Shown here: piece by piece, positions 17,114 to 30,004 of the stretch | Layout of the letters: each line of letters begins with the position of its first letter | Position numbering within the stretch: the stretch's first letter is position 1 | Source: an uncultured Lachnospiraceae bacterium | Lineage (GTDB): Bacteria > Bacillota > Clostridia > Lachnospirales > Lachnospiraceae | Direction of reading: 5' to 3' | Assembly (NCBI GenBank): GCA_946411695.1 | Contig: CAMKEX010000006.1 | Location: forward strand, 1 to 50,093 | DNA length: 50,093 bases | Program-made: the position numbers and the translations under genes | The notes under the pieces: model-generated | Database searches by the model: none | Told to the model about the DNA's origin: nothing | What the model saw: the letters and a program-made list of their open reading frames with translations, nothing else

Positions 17114-18481
17114 ATGAACGAGGAATTGATCAGACAAAGGTGGTTATGGATCAAAGAACATATCCGCAACGAATACCGCCTTTCAAATATATCCTATACA
17201 ACATGGATCGAAAATCTGGAGATTGCAGATATACGCGACAATATCGTCTATATCCGCATTCCTTCTGACAAACCGATCATGCTTGACTACATTGTCAACA
17301 ACTTCAAGGTTTTCTTCGAGATCACGATCACGGAAATGCTCGATGAGCACTACAGTGTCGAGTTTCTTCTGACAGACCAGGTGCAGAAGGAACAGCCGGC
17401 GGAGGAACACAGATCCGTCGTGAGCAGCCAGCAGATTGAGAACGCAAATCTCAATCCCAAATACCGCTTCGATACATTTATCGTCGGAAGTAATAACAAA
17501 TTTGCTCAGTCAGCCTGTGTCGCTGTGGCCGAATCTCCTGGAAATACCTATAATCCCCTCTTCCTCTACGGAGGCGCGGGACTTGGCAAAACGCACCTGA
17601 TGCATTCGATCGGCCACTATATTCTGGAGATGAGTCCTTCCAAGCGGGTCCTCTACGTCACCAGTGAGCAGTTCACAAACGAAGTCATCGAATCGATCCG
17701 TTCCGGTAATGCTACCTCCATGGCAAGGCTGCGCGACAAATACAGGACCGTCGATGTCCTGCTCATCGATGACATACAGTTTATAATAGGAAAAGAATCG
17801 ACTCAGGAAGAGTTTTTCCACACCTTCAACGAGCTACATCAGGCAGGAAAACAGATCGTTCTGTCCTCCGACCGGCCTCCCCGTGAAATGGAGACACTGG
17901 ACGAACGCTTCCGTTCCCGTTTCGAATGGGGACTGATCGCGGATATCCAGCCGCCGGATTACGAGACCAGGATGGCGATCCTCCGCAAAAACGCAGAGAT
18001 CACAGGCAGGCATCTGGACGACGAGATCCTGGAATACGTTGCGACAAATATCAAGTCCAACATCCGTGAACTGGAAGGTGCCTTCAACAAGATCATCGCC
18101 TACTCCAGACTCAATAACGTGGATGCCAACCTGACCAATGCCCGCGAGGCCCTCAAGGATATCATCGATCCCGACAGACAAAATGTCATCACACCGGATA
18201 TGATCCTGCGTGTTGTCTGCGAACACTACGATGTGCGCGCTTCCAATATTATTTCCCGGAAAAAGAATGCATCCCTGGTCATTCCCCGTCAGGTCATCAT
18301 GTATATCTGCAGAGAATACACAGATGCAACACTGGAAAATATAGCAAAGCTTCTGGGCAAAAAAGACCATTCCACAGTCATGTACGGTGTCGACAAGATC
18401 AAAAACGAAATGGTCACCAACGGAGAACTGCGCGGAAACGTAGAAGTGATCCTGAAAAAATTAAATATCAACCAGAATTAA
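17114..18481 (+). CDS. dnaA: Chromosomal replication initiator DnaA
   Basis: An AAA+ ATPase that binds the DnaA boxes of oriC, opens the origin and loads the helicase. The 455 residues comprise domain I (about 1-85), a short variable domain II (about 88-112) and domain III starting at NPKYRFDTFIVGSNNKFA. Domain III has Walker A GGAGLGKT (153-160) and Walker B VLLIDDIQFI. Domain IV ends with the DNA-binding signature KKDHSTVMYGVDKI. A GGAGG ribosome binding site lies 5 bases before the ATG. Complete, no anomalies. Confidence 0.98.
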   Translation: MNEELIRQRWLWIKEHIRNEYRLSNISYTTWIENLEIADIRDNIVYIRIPSDKPIMLDYIVNNFKVFFEITITEMLDEHYSVEFLLTDQVQKEQPAEEHRSVVSSQQIENANLNPKYRFDTFIVGSNNKFAQSACVAVAESPGNTYNPLFLYGGAGLGKTHLMHSIGHYILEMSPSKRVLYVTSEQFTNEVIESIRSGNATSMARLRDKYRTVDVLLIDDIQFIIGKESTQEEFFHTFNELHQAGKQIVLSSDRPPREMETLDERFRSRFEWGLIADIQPPDYETRMAILRKNAEITGRHLDDEILEYVATNIKSNIRELEGAFNKIIAYSRLNNVDANLTNAREALKDIIDPDRQNVITPDMILRVVCEHYDVRASNIISRKKNASLVIPRQVIMYICREYTDATLENIAKLLGKKDHSTVMYGVDKIKNEMVTNGELRGNVEVILKKLNINQN

Positions 18482-18571
18482 ACCATAAATATTTGTTCTG
18501 TTATTTCAGGATTCGAAGGAGAGTCCTGCACGCCGGGGAATCTGAAAAAGCAGGGGCGGACGCAGAAGCCA

Positions 18572-18674
18572 TGTGGATAATTTTTGATTTATCCACGCCC
18601 CATTCCCGCTGTTTTCAACAGCCTCTGATTGTATTTTTCAGCGTAAAACGGTATAATTATTGGTGTTATGCACA
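18572..18674. other. Second DnaA-box cluster (bipartite oriC)
   Basis: TGTGGATAA (18572-18580) and TTATCCACG (18589-18597) form an inverted pair, with TTATGCACA at 18666-18674 nearby. Together with the boxes upstream of dnaA this suggests a bipartite origin of the Bacillus type, with dnaA between the two parts. Confidence 0.7.
18629..18657 (+). promoter_or_regulatory. dnaN promoter
   Basis: TTGTAT (18629-18634), 17-base spacer, perfect TATAAT (18652-18657), lying inside the second DnaA-box cluster. The leader of about 170 bases before dnaN is AT-rich. Confidence 0.8.
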
Positions 18675-18837
18675 TTTCCACAATCTCTATTATGTATTAC
18701 TACGATCTAACACTTTTTTATCGATCGCATCGCCAATAATTATTTTCTCTTATGCGGAACACCGGCTAAAAGGTCTCTCTCCGCCAGAACAATTTTTTAT
18801 ATTTTAATATTTATATAGTGAGGAAACAGACAGACTT

Positions 18838-19944
18838 ATGAAAATCAGAATTTCCAAAGAAAACCTGATGAAAGCCATTCAGATCGTTTCAAGAGCTGTG
18901 CCTGGCAAGACGACAATGTCGATTCTGCAGTGCATTATGATCAATGCCTCAGGGACAGAAATCTGTCTGATCGCCAATGATATGGAACTGGGTATTCAGA
19001 CTGTGGCGAAGGGGATCATACTCGAAAGAGGTATGATCGCTGTTGACGCACAGATTTTTTCCAATATCATCAGAAAACTTCCCGACAACGATGTTTCCAT
19101 CGAGACATCCGGCGAGAAAGTGATGATCAACTGTGAGAATTCCAAATTTACCATTCTCGGAAGAGAGGGTGCGGATTTTGAATTCCTTCCCGAGATCGAC
19201 CGCTCTGTCGGGATCAGGATCTCTCAGTTTACCCTGCGTGACATGATCACGAAGACGATCTTCTCCATTTCGTCCAATGAGAGCAACGGTATGATGACAG
19301 GTGAATTGATGGAGATCATCGATCATCACATTCGTATGGTTGCGCTGGACGGGCACAGGATCGCCATGAGAAAGTCCGAACTCAGGGAAATGTATGATGA
19401 CCGCAAGATCATCATTCCCGGAAAGACTCTCAATGAGATCAGCAAGATCCTTAGCGGTGACACGGAGAAGATGGCGGATATCTTTTTTACAGACAAGCAT
19501 GTCCTCTTCACCTTTGACGACACGATCGTAGTCTCCCGTCTGATCGAGGGAGAGTACTACAAGATCGACAAGATGCTTTCCAGCAATTATAAGACGAGAG
19601 TGATCTGCCGCCGCAAAGAGCTGCTGGACTGCCTGGACAGGGCGACACTTCTGGTCAAGGAAGAGGACAAGAAGCCTGTCATTGTGATGATCCGCGAAGA
19701 TGAGATGGAGCTTCGGATCAACACGACGCTTGGAAGCATGGACGAGACAGTTGCGATCCGCAGGGAAGGCGAAGACCTCAACATCGGATTTAACCCCAAG
19801 TTCCTGATCGATGCTTTCCGTTCTATCGATGAAGAGGAAGTCACCTTATATCTGGTCAGCCCCAAAGCTCCCTGCTTTATCCGTGACGCGGAGGATATGT
19901 ACTGCTATCTGATCCTTCCCGTAAACTTTATAACGATTGACTGA
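18838..19944 (+). CDS. dnaN: DNA polymerase III beta subunit (sliding clamp)
   Basis: A ring-shaped homodimer that tethers DNA polymerase III to DNA. The 368-residue protein starts MKIRISKENLMKAIQIVSRA and shows the three-domain clamp pattern: GKTTMSILQCIMI in domain 1, SNESNGMMTGELMEI and MVALDGHRIA in domain 2, and the C-terminal FLIDAFRS ... LILPVNFITID. The last part holds the hydrophobic peptide-binding pocket (the LPV residues). An AGGAAACAG site precedes the ATG. Confidence 0.97.
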   Translation: MKIRISKENLMKAIQIVSRAVPGKTTMSILQCIMINASGTEICLIANDMELGIQTVAKGIILERGMIAVDAQIFSNIIRKLPDNDVSIETSGEKVMINCENSKFTILGREGADFEFLPEIDRSVGIRISQFTLRDMITKTIFSISSNESNGMMTGELMEIIDHHIRMVALDGHRIAMRKSELREMYDDRKIIIPGKTLNEISKILSGDTEKMADIFFTDKHVLFTFDDTIVVSRLIEGEYYKIDKMLSSNYKTRVICRRKELLDCLDRATLLVKEEDKKPVIVMIREDEMELRINTTLGSMDETVAIRREGEDLNIGFNPKFLIDAFRSIDEEEVTLYLVSPKAPCFIRDAEDMYCYLILPVNFITID

Positions 19945-20018
19945 TGATTGTATCCCGAAAAGTATGATCGCCGGATGGTTTTTATACAGGGATTTTTATA
20001 CGGAAAGAAGATAAGAAA

Positions 20019-20237
20019 ATGGAAAAACAGATCAGGATCCGGGATGAATTCATAAAACTCGGACAGGCACTCAAACTTGCCGGAATCGCACAGACCGGAA
20101 TCGAGGCAAAGATCATGGTCACTTCCGGTGAAGTGAGGGTAAACGGTGAGACTGATACACGACGGGGCAGAAAGCTTTACGACGGTGATATTGTAGAGAC
20201 AAAAGAAGGGTCATTTACTGTAAAAGCCGATCATTGA
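20019..20237 (+). CDS. yaaA: S4-domain RNA-binding protein YaaA
   Basis: A 72-residue protein with a single S4 RNA-binding domain: DEFIKLGQALKLAGIAQTG, then GEVRVNGETDTRRGRKL and a final strand. It is the small protein found between dnaN and recF in most Firmicutes (YaaA of Bacillus subtilis, RlbA/YbcJ-like), with a suspected role in ribosome or RNA binding. Conserved synteny supports the call. It is unrelated to the E. coli peroxide-stress protein that bears the same name. Confidence 0.93.
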   Translation: MEKQIRIRDEFIKLGQALKLAGIAQTGIEAKIMVTSGEVRVNGETDTRRGRKLYDGDIVETKEGSFTVKADH

Positions 20238-20240
20238 TTG

Positions 20241-20273
20241 ATGAGTCACGAGGGACGGTTCTCCCTGACTCAT
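20241..20273 (+). repeat. Palindromic GGGACGGTTCTCCC element, copy 1
   Basis: ATGAGTCACG-AGGGACGGTT-CTCCCTGACTCAT: the outer ATGAGTCA/TGACTCAT and the inner AGGGA/TCCCT pair to a hairpin with a short bulge. Elements with a GGGACGGTTCT core are scattered in many Firmicutes and often accompany REP-type (RAYT, IS200-like) transposases. No transposase is present here. It lies between yaaA and recF, right before the recF ribosome binding site. Confidence 0.75.
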
Positions 20274-20292
20274 TTATATCGACGGAGTATTT

Positions 20293-23516
<3,224 letters not shown>

Positions 23517-23544
23517 TCTTGATATTTAACTGAATGAACCGGAA

Positions 23545-23577
23545 ATGAGTCGCAAGGGACGGTTCTCCCTGACTCAT
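23545..23577 (+). repeat. Palindromic GGGACGGTTCTCCC element, copy 2
   Basis: Thirty-three bases, differing from copy 1 at 20241 only in the CACGA/CGCAA stretch. It lies between gyrB and gyrA, so the two copies bracket recF and gyrB in direct orientation. Confidence 0.75.
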
Positions 23578-23629
23578 TTGATGATGAATCCTGAAAAAGA
23601 CATTGGATTAACTGCCCGAAAGGAACAGA

Positions 23630-26146
23630 ATGGACGACACTATTTTTGATCGGATACAGGAAGTAGACCTGAAAAAGACAATGGAGAGCTCCTACATCGA
23701 TTACGCGATGAGTGTAATCGCCCAGCGCGCGCTCCCGGATGTCCGCGACGGGTTAAAGCCCGTACAGCGGCGCATTCTGTATGCGATGAGTGAGCTCAAT
23801 AACGGACCGGATAAGCCTCACAGAAAATGTGCCCGAATCGTCGGTGATACCATGGGTAAATATCATCCCCATGGAGACAGTTCGATCTACGGCTCCCTGG
23901 TAAATATGGCACAGCCCTGGTCCATGCGCTACACACTGGTGGACGGACACGGAAACTTCGGAAGTGTGGACGGAGACGGCGCTGCGGCCATGCGTTATAC
24001 AGAGGCCCGTCTCACGAAGATCTCCATGGAGATGCTGGCTGACATCAACAAAGATACAGTCACCTTCGTACCCAACTTCGATGAGACGGAGAAGGAGCCT
24101 TCTGTTCTGCCCAGCCGTTTCCCCAACCTTCTGGTGAACGGCACAACCGGTATTGCGGTCGGTATGGCGACCAATATTCCGCCCCACAATCTGCGAGAAG
24201 CTGTAGCAGGTGTCACGAAGATCATTGATAACAGGATCGAAGAAGACAGAGACACGGAAATCTCCGAACTTCTGCCGATCATCAAAGCGCCGGATTTTCC
24301 CACCGGCGGTATTATCATGGGAACATCCGGGGCTACACAGGCTTATCTGACCGGTAAAGGAAAGGTCATTACCCGTGCGGTCACGGATATTGAGGCGATG
24401 CCCAACGGCAAGCACCGCATTGTCGTCACCGAACTCCCCTATCTGGTCAACAAGGCCAATCTGATCCAGAAGATCGCGGAGCTGGTCAAGACCAAGAGGA
24501 TCGAGGGTATCACAGATCTCCGCGATGAGTCCGACAGAGAAGGTATGAGGGTCGTCATCGAGCTCAGGCACGATGCCAATCCCAATATCGTTCTGAACAG
24601 GCTTTTCAAGCACACACAGATGCAGGATACTTTCGGGATCACCATGCTCGCACTGGTGAATAATGAGCCGAAGGTCATGAATCTCCTGGAGATGCTGATG
24701 CATTATCTGCGTCATCAGGAGGATGTTGTCGCGCGCAGGACCCGCTATGATCTCAACAAGGCAGAGGAGAGGGATCATATCCTGCAGGGTCTGCTGATCG
24801 CGCTCGACAATATCGATGAAGTTGTAAAGATCATCAGAGAGAGCCCGAATGTTGCGGCTGCAAAGGCAAGCCTGATCGAGAGATTCGGTCTCGATGATGT
24901 ACAGGCCCAGGCAATCGTGGACATGCGTCTGCGCGCTCTGACAGGTCTGGAAAGAGAAAAGCTGGAAAAGGAGCACCAGGAGCTTCTGGCAAGGATTGCC
25001 GAGCTTAAGGAAATCCTGGCAGATCCCAAAAAGCTTCTTGCGGTCATCAAAGAGGAGATCAACATCATTGCCGATAAATACGGTGATGAGCGCCGAAGCC
25101 GCATCGAGTCTGACGCCTCGGATTTTGAGATCGAGGATCTGATCAAGAATGAAAACGTTGTCATTGCCCGCACTTCTCTGGGTTATATCAAGAGAATGAC
25201 AGAAGACAACTTCCGCGTACAGGGCAGAGGCGGACGAGGAATCAAGGGAATCCAGACACTGGACAATGATTATATCGAAGATCTCCTGATGACAAGGACG
25301 CACGATAATATCATGTTCTTTACCAGCCTGGGAAGAGCCTATAAGCTCAAAGCCTACAAGATTCCCGAGGCCAGCCGCAATTCGCGCGGAACAGCCATCG
25401 TCAATCTTCTGAATCTCCTCCCGGAGGAAAAGATCACTGCCATTATCCCGCTCATGGATGAAAATGAGGACAAAAACAACCTCTTTATGGCAACCAGGAG
25501 CGGTATCGTCAAGAAGACACCTCTCGGTGACTTCAAGAATATCCGGAATGTGGGCATCATAGCCATCAATCTCAAAGAGGGCGATGAACTGATCGATGTC
25601 AAGCAGACCAATGCGGACAATGAGATCTTCCTCGTGACTTCCAAAGGTATGTGCATCCGCTTCAGTGAAGAGGATGTACGTTCCATGGGACGTTCAGCGA
25701 CCGGTGTGCGCGGCATCAGTCTTTCAGACGGCGATGAAGTGGTCGCCATGCAGATTGACACACAAGGCGATTCCCTCCTTTTCGCGACAGAAAACGGCAT
25801 GGGCAAACGCACACTGATGAGTGAATTCAGGCCGCAGAAACGCGGCGGTATGGGTCTCAAGTGCTACCAGATCACAAAGAAGACCGGAAAACTGATCGGA
25901 TGCAAGGCTGTCACGGATGAACATGAAGTCATGATGATCAATACCGCAGGTATTATCATCCAGCTCCGCGCCAGTGATTTTAATCCGATCGGCAGGATCA
26001 CGCAGGGTGTCAAGATGATGAATCTAGACGAAGGCGTGAAGGTCGTTCAGATTGCCAAGGTCCGGGACAGTGTCAGTGATGACGGACCGGCTGCTGAGGA
26101 AGAGACCGACAGTACAGACGAGAATATTGAAGAGACGGAAGAATAA
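23630..26146 (+). CDS. gyrA: DNA gyrase subunit A
   Basis: The breakage-reunion subunit of gyrase. The catalytic tyrosine is Tyr123 in [10 protein letters not shown]. The quinolone-determining segment reads [17 protein letters not shown], where the position matching E. coli Asp87 is glycine. The C-terminal beta-pinwheel starts near residue 510, with a GyrA-box-like [13 protein letters not shown]. The protein ends in an acidic tail ([18 protein letters not shown]), as in many GyrA proteins. AAAGGA precedes the ATG. It is 113 bases after gyrB with the repeat element in between, and a terminator follows. Confidence 0.97.
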   Translation: MDDTIFDRIQEVDLKKTMESSYIDYAMSVIAQRALPDVRDGLKPVQRRILYAMSELNNGPDKPHRKCARIVGDTMGKYHPHGDSSIYGSLVNMAQPWSMRYTLVDGHGNFGSVDGDGAAAMRYTEARLTKISMEMLADINKDTVTFVPNFDETEKEPSVLPSRFPNLLVNGTTGIAVGMATNIPPHNLREAVAGVTKIIDNRIEEDRDTEISELLPIIKAPDFPTGGIIMGTSGATQAYLTGKGKVITRAVTDIEAMPNGKHRIVVTELPYLVNKANLIQKIAELVKTKRIEGITDLRDESDREGMRVVIELRHDANPNIVLNRLFKHTQMQDTFGITMLALVNNEPKVMNLLEMLMHYLRHQEDVVARRTRYDLNKAEERDHILQGLLIALDNIDEVVKIIRESPNVAAAKASLIERFGLDDVQAQAIVDMRLRALTGLEREKLEKEHQELLARIAELKEILADPKKLLAVIKEEINIIADKYGDERRSRIESDASDFEIEDLIKNENVVIARTSLGYIKRMTEDNFRVQGRGGRGIKGIQTLDNDYIEDLLMTRTHDNIMFFTSLGRAYKLKAYKIPEASRNSRGTAIVNLLNLLPEEKITAIIPLMDENEDKNNLFMATRSGIVKKTPLGDFKNIRNVGIIAINLKEGDELIDVKQTNADNEIFLVTSKGMCIRFSEEDVRSMGRSATGVRGISLSDGDEVVAMQIDTQGDSLLFATENGMGKRTLMSEFRPQKRGGMGLKCYQITKKTGKLIGCKAVTDEHEVMMINTAGIIIQLRASDFNPIGRITQGVKMMNLDEGVKVVQIAKVRDSVSDDGPAAEEETDSTDENIEETEE

Positions 26147-26188
26147 TCCGTTCAAAAAGAAAATCAGACACAGATTTAGAGGATCGGA

Positions 26189-26229
26189 ACACACCGGATG
26201 GATTGAAATCTTTCCGGTGTGTTTTTTTT
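26189..26229 (+). terminator. Terminator after gyrA
   Basis: A nine-base perfect stem, ACACACCGG (26189-26197) and CCGGTGTGT (26214-26222), followed by eight T. Confidence 0.9.
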
Positions 26230-26230
26230 A

Positions 26231-26266
26231 TTCTTCATCGCGCAAGACTCGCAAGCGAGTCTTGAA
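26231..26266 (+). repeat. Dispersed hairpin repeat, copy 5 (best formed)
   Basis: TTCTTCATCGCG followed by CAAGACTCGC-AA-GCGAGTCTTG-AAT. The 10-bp stem is perfect (26243-26252 with 26255-26264). No T-run follows, so it is not a simple terminator. Confidence 0.7.
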
Positions 26267-26590
26267 TAAAACGCGGTCATATGTGCCCGGCGCGCTGCCT
26301 TTGCGCTTTGAAAGAGACGGAACATAGGTGGCTACGGAGAAATAGGGGAATTATTATAGTTTATTGAAATAAAAATTGCGTTTTAATGAAAATTTCACAA
26401 TTTTCAGATTAAAAATACCGAATAGTAGCTAAAAATGTACAAAAACAGGGAAAATATGGCTTGCTACTTTGTTAAGATTTTCATAAAATATAGAGTACAG
26501 ATGCTACAGATGCAGATAACATTATTTAGAGATGCAATTTAAAAAGAGTCTCAGTAAAAAACATTATAATCGGCAAAGGAGGAATTACGT
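26267..26590. other. Leader and promoter region of the thiolase gene
   Basis: About 320 AT-rich bases without a gene. It holds the thiolase promoter and a leader of roughly 95 bases. A lone TTGTTAA (about 26469-26475) resembles half of a Rex redox-repressor site, but the second half is missing. Confidence 0.5.
26461..26489 (+). promoter_or_regulatory. Thiolase promoter
   Basis: TTGCTA (26461-26466), 17-base spacer, TAAAAT (26484-26489). A strong AAAGGAGG site lies at about 26575-26582, before the ATG. Confidence 0.65.
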
Positions 26591-27772
26591 ATGTCTAAGA
26601 AAGTTGTTATTGCGGGTGCATGCCGTACAGCAATCGGCAAAATGGGTGGCGGCCTTTCCACGACGCCTGCAACAGAGCTCGGCGCAATCGTTATCAAAGA
26701 AGCTCTGAAGCGTGCGAATGTACCCGCTGATCAGGTTGACGAAGTCATTATGGGCTGTGTTATCCAGGCTTCCCAGGGACAGAACGTGGCACGTCAGTGC
26801 ACACTTAAGGCCGGCCTTCCTGTCGAATGCCCCGCTGTTACAATCAACGTTGTCTGCGGTTCCGGTCTGAATGCCATCAACATGGCAGCAGAGATGATCA
26901 AAGCTGGCGATGCTGACATCGTTGTCGCAGGCGGTACTGAGAATATGTCCATGGCTCCCTATGCTGTTGAGCAGGGCCGTTATGGTTACAGAATGAACAA
27001 TGGTGTTCTGGTTGACACTATGATCAAGGATGCTCTTTGGGATGCATTCAACAACTATCACATGATCCGCACAGCTGATAACGTAGCTGAGGAGTGGGGA
27101 CTGACCCGTGAAGAGCTCGATGAGTTTGCAGCATGCAGCCAGCAGAAGGCAGTCAAGGCTCAGGAGAACGGCTGGTTTGACTCCCAGATCGTTCCTGTAG
27201 AAGTCAAGCAGAAAAAGCAGACCATCATCTTCGATAAGGATGAAGGCCCTCGTCCCGGCACAACTGCTGAAGGACTTGCAAAGCTTCGCCCCATCAACAA
27301 AGACGGTGTCGTCACAGCCGGTAATGCTTCCGGTATCAACGATGGCGCAGCAGCAGTCGTAGTTATGAGCGAAGAGAAGGCTAAAGAGCTCGGCGTCAAG
27401 GCACAGGTTGAGTGGCTCGGCGGCTGCCTCGGCGGCGTAGATCCCCGCATCATGGGTGTAGGCCCTGTTGCTTCCACCACAAAGCTCCTCAAGAGACTGA
27501 ACATGACCATCGATGATCTCGACATCTATGAGGCAAATGAGGCATTTGCAGCACAGTCTGTCGCAGTCGGCAAGGATCTGAAGTTCGATCTCAACAAGCT
27601 GAACCTCACCGGCGGTGCAATCGCTCTCGGACATCCCGTAGGCGCTTCCGGCTGCCGTATCTTCGTTACTCTGCTTGCTAACATGGAGAGAACAGGAGCC
27701 AAGACCGGTCTTGCAACTCTTTGCATCGGCGGCGGCATGGGCTGCTCCTGCATCGTCAGAGCACTCGACTAA
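26591..27772 (+). CDS. thl: Acetyl-CoA acetyltransferase (thiolase)
   Basis: Condenses two acetyl-CoA to acetoacetyl-CoA, the first step toward butyrate or poly-hydroxybutyrate, and works reversibly. The 393 residues match the biosynthetic thiolase length. The acyl-accepting Cys89 is in NVVCGSGLNA, His348 in ALGHPVGASG and the proton-shuttling Cys378 in CIGGGMGCS. The codon choice is strongly biased and even, unlike several neighbours, which suggests high expression. The other genes of a butyrate pathway are not in this window. It has its own promoter and terminator and so is monocistronic. Confidence 0.95.
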   Translation: MSKKVVIAGACRTAIGKMGGGLSTTPATELGAIVIKEALKRANVPADQVDEVIMGCVIQASQGQNVARQCTLKAGLPVECPAVTINVVCGSGLNAINMAAEMIKAGDADIVVAGGTENMSMAPYAVEQGRYGYRMNNGVLVDTMIKDALWDAFNNYHMIRTADNVAEEWGLTREELDEFAACSQQKAVKAQENGWFDSQIVPVEVKQKKQTIIFDKDEGPRPGTTAEGLAKLRPINKDGVVTAGNASGINDGAAAVVVMSEEKAKELGVKAQVEWLGGCLGGVDPRIMGVGPVASTTKLLKRLNMTIDDLDIYEANEAFAAQSVAVGKDLKFDLNKLNLTGGAIALGHPVGASGCRIFVTLLANMERTGAKTGLATLCIGGGMGCSCIVRALD

Positions 27773-27891
27773 TAGAAACCTGAAGGAATATCTGATTTAG
27801 ATATTCTGTTACAGGTTCTGCAGACCTGTTCACTTAAGGACATTCCTCATCAGTGATGAATGACCGAAGTCAGGACAGGTGAGAACAAATG

Positions 27892-27937
27892 AAAAAAACA
27901 GGACCGGTATGATCGATCATACCGATCCTGTTTTTTT
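27892..27937. terminator. Bidirectional terminator between thiolase and carboxypeptidase genes
   Basis: A 23-bp stem with a single mismatch centred at 27914/27915 (core GGTATGATCGATCATACC), with seven A before and seven T after. It serves both convergent genes. Confidence 0.9.
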
Positions 27938-28040
27938 ATGGGATTTCATATCTATCCGTGTATTCACAAAGAAAAGCTATCATGGAAAAAAGCAATCACA
28001 AAGAAAAGCTGTCACGGAGAAAATCTTTTATGGCCAAAAG

Positions 28041-29987
28041 TTATCTGGAAGACCTTCCACGCGGTGTTCTTTTTCCGGATGATTTTCTTTCCGGATCATC
28101 CCTTCTTTTTGTGTAATCTCTTTCTTCAGTATATTGTCTTCTTTCTGTACTTTGCCTTCTTTCTGCACTTTGCCTTTTTTCCGCAGTGGTCCTGGTCCTC
28201 TGTGTCCTCTGCGGGGAAGATTCGGAATATCTGGAGGCGTTCTGTCTTTGTGCCCGCTGTGCCTTTCGGAGCTTCTTTCTGTGGCGGCTGCTCCTCTGTG
28301 CAAAGTAGTCATACACGAAGATCAGGATGCAGAGAAGGAAAGTAACAGCAAGAAGCAAAGGAATGAGTAACAGGATGTTCAGATAGATCGATCCGTGGGC
28401 ACCTGTGTGGACCAGTCCGAAAACGAGAGACCGGATTCCGTGTACTGTTTCCGGACCTGTCATATTTCCGGATTCAGCGAGTTCCGCGGATGCCCTTGTC
28501 GCACCTGTTGAGGAAGCCTCTTCCTTTGTATCTGCCAGGGCAGCGTATTGATTACGGAAAAGTACGTCAACATTACCAAGATCGTAGTCATGGAATTTGT
28601 ATTTGATCGTACCTATGACTCTGTTCTCACCGTTTCCGGGATTGGATGAGGGGAGAACCTGTCCTGTGGAAGATTCCGCATTGGTGTCCTCTGTTACTTC
28701 ACTTGCGGTGGAAGATTCCCCTGCCTGTTCGGGAGCTTCTTCTGCTGCAGCCTGGGTAGAGGCAGGATCTTTGGTTTCACTGCCGCCTTCCGACTCTGTG
28801 CCTGTGCCGTTATTCTCCTGCCTACCGCCCGCATCGGCAACTGCCGGGATGATCTCGGCGGACAGATCAGAGAAGGAAAGGGTATTGGGGATCATCAGGG
28901 AATTATCTTTGCCGATATAGAAGGAAGGTGTGCTGTTTCCGAATATATCAGGCCCGGAGGAAAGAAAGTCAGCTGATTTCTGTGTAAATCTGTCTTCCTC
29001 CCGGGCAACGTTGATCTTCTTGAAATTGTCAAAAGCGTAATTCAGAAGATCAATAGTGTCATAGAACTGATAGGGGGGTTCTTCCCGCATGATGACACAG
29101 ACGAGTTTCTTTCCGTCTCTTTCGGCAAAGGAGACCAGGGTTTCGCGGGCCTGATCGGTATAGCCGGTCTTACCGCCCACAATGTCATCACAAGGTATTT
29201 CCCCGGTAAGAAAATCATTTGTGTTGAGGATCCAGAAATCATCGGGCTGATTGGCGCTGGGCTCGAAATGATAATTCATCTGTGACATGTATTCGACCAG
29301 GTCAGGATGTTTGTAGATTTCCCTGGCGATCAGGGCCATGTCATAGGCACAGGAATAATGATTGGAATCATGAAGGCCGTTCGTTGTCACAAAATTTGTA
29401 TTTTTGCAGCCGAGTTCAGCAGCGCGCTGATTCATGAGAGCCACGAAAGCGGGTTCTGTCCCGGATACGCGTTCACCCAGTGCAATGGCAACCTCGTTGG
29501 CCGAGGCGATCATCAGACCGTACAGTGCTTCGGCTACGGTGATGGATTCACCGACATCCATACCGATATTGGAACTGCCCCGTTCAATGCCGAAGACAGC
29601 ATTTTCAGAGAATGTGACCGTGTCATCAGGATCCAGATTTTCATAGGCAAGAAGGGCTGTCATGATCTTGGTGATGCTGGCGGGATACAGCTGCTTGTTC
29701 ATGTTTTTCCCATAGAGAACAGCACCGCTCTCTGCATCCATGACGACAGCGCCTGCGGCGCCTATGGCAGGTCCGTGCGGCCAGTCCGGATCAAGATTGG
29801 TCTGTACAGCCTGCGCTTTATTTCTGGCCAACTCTGCCGGTAAATCTTCGATCCCGTCCTCTGTATAGATGGCGTCATCCTCGACTTTTGCGGCAGCACA
29901 AAGAGGCGCACCCGCAAGGGTGAGCGAGAGCAGGACGGCAGAAGCACCCAGTATTTTCTTTTTGATCCATTTGCTATTTATTGTCAT
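28041..29987 (-). CDS. D-alanyl-D-alanine carboxypeptidase (penicillin-binding protein, S11 family)
   Basis: Trims the terminal D-Ala from peptidoglycan stem peptides outside the cell. A signal peptide (about residues 1-33, KKKILGASAVLLSLTLAGAPL) is followed by the S11 catalytic motifs: SITK (Ser104-Lys107), SAN (162-164) and KTG (273-275). After residue 380 comes a Ser/Thr/Glu-rich linker. Near 540-570 is a transmembrane helix (LNILLLIPLLLAVTFLLCIL), and then an Arg-rich tail of about 85 residues with RRQSTERRQY-type repeats, probably cytoplasmic. Length 648, far above the usual 380-450. AGGAAG precedes the ATG; trmB ends 17 bases upstream. Confidence 0.93.
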   Translation of the reverse strand: MTINSKWIKKKILGASAVLLSLTLAGAPLCAAAKVEDDAIYTEDGIEDLPAELARNKAQAVQTNLDPDWPHGPAIGAAGAVVMDAESGAVLYGKNMNKQLYPASITKIMTALLAYENLDPDDTVTFSENAVFGIERGSSNIGMDVGESITVAEALYGLMIASANEVAIALGERVSGTEPAFVALMNQRAAELGCKNTNFVTTNGLHDSNHYSCAYDMALIAREIYKHPDLVEYMSQMNYHFEPSANQPDDFWILNTNDFLTGEIPCDDIVGGKTGYTDQARETLVSFAERDGKKLVCVIMREEPPYQFYDTIDLLNYAFDNFKKINVAREEDRFTQKSADFLSSGPDIFGNSTPSFYIGKDNSLMIPNTLSFSDLSAEIIPAVADAGGRQENNGTGTESEGGSETKDPASTQAAAEEAPEQAGESSTASEVTEDTNAESSTGQVLPSSNPGNGENRVIGTIKYKFHDYDLGNVDVLFRNQYAALADTKEEASSTGATRASAELAESGNMTGPETVHGIRSLVFGLVHTGAHGSIYLNILLLIPLLLAVTFLLCILIFVYDYFAQRSSRHRKKLRKAQRAQRQNASRYSESSPQRTQRTRTTAEKRQSAERRQSTERRQYTEERDYTKRRDDPERKSSGKRTPRGRSSR

Positions 29988-30004
29988 GTAATCAAAACTT
30001 CCTG

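Noticed and set aside
23753-25303. 516-residue frame antisense to gyrA
   Set aside because: Lies wholly within gyrA on the other strand, composition like a codon shadow, no ribosome binding site. gyrA is certain.
26469-26489. Rex redox-repressor site in the thiolase promoter
   Set aside because: TTGTTAA is present but the inverted partner TTAACAA is not, so only half a site.
26585-27634. 349-residue frame antisense to thiolase
   Set aside because: Result of the biased codon use of the thiolase gene; cysteine-rich nonsense composition.
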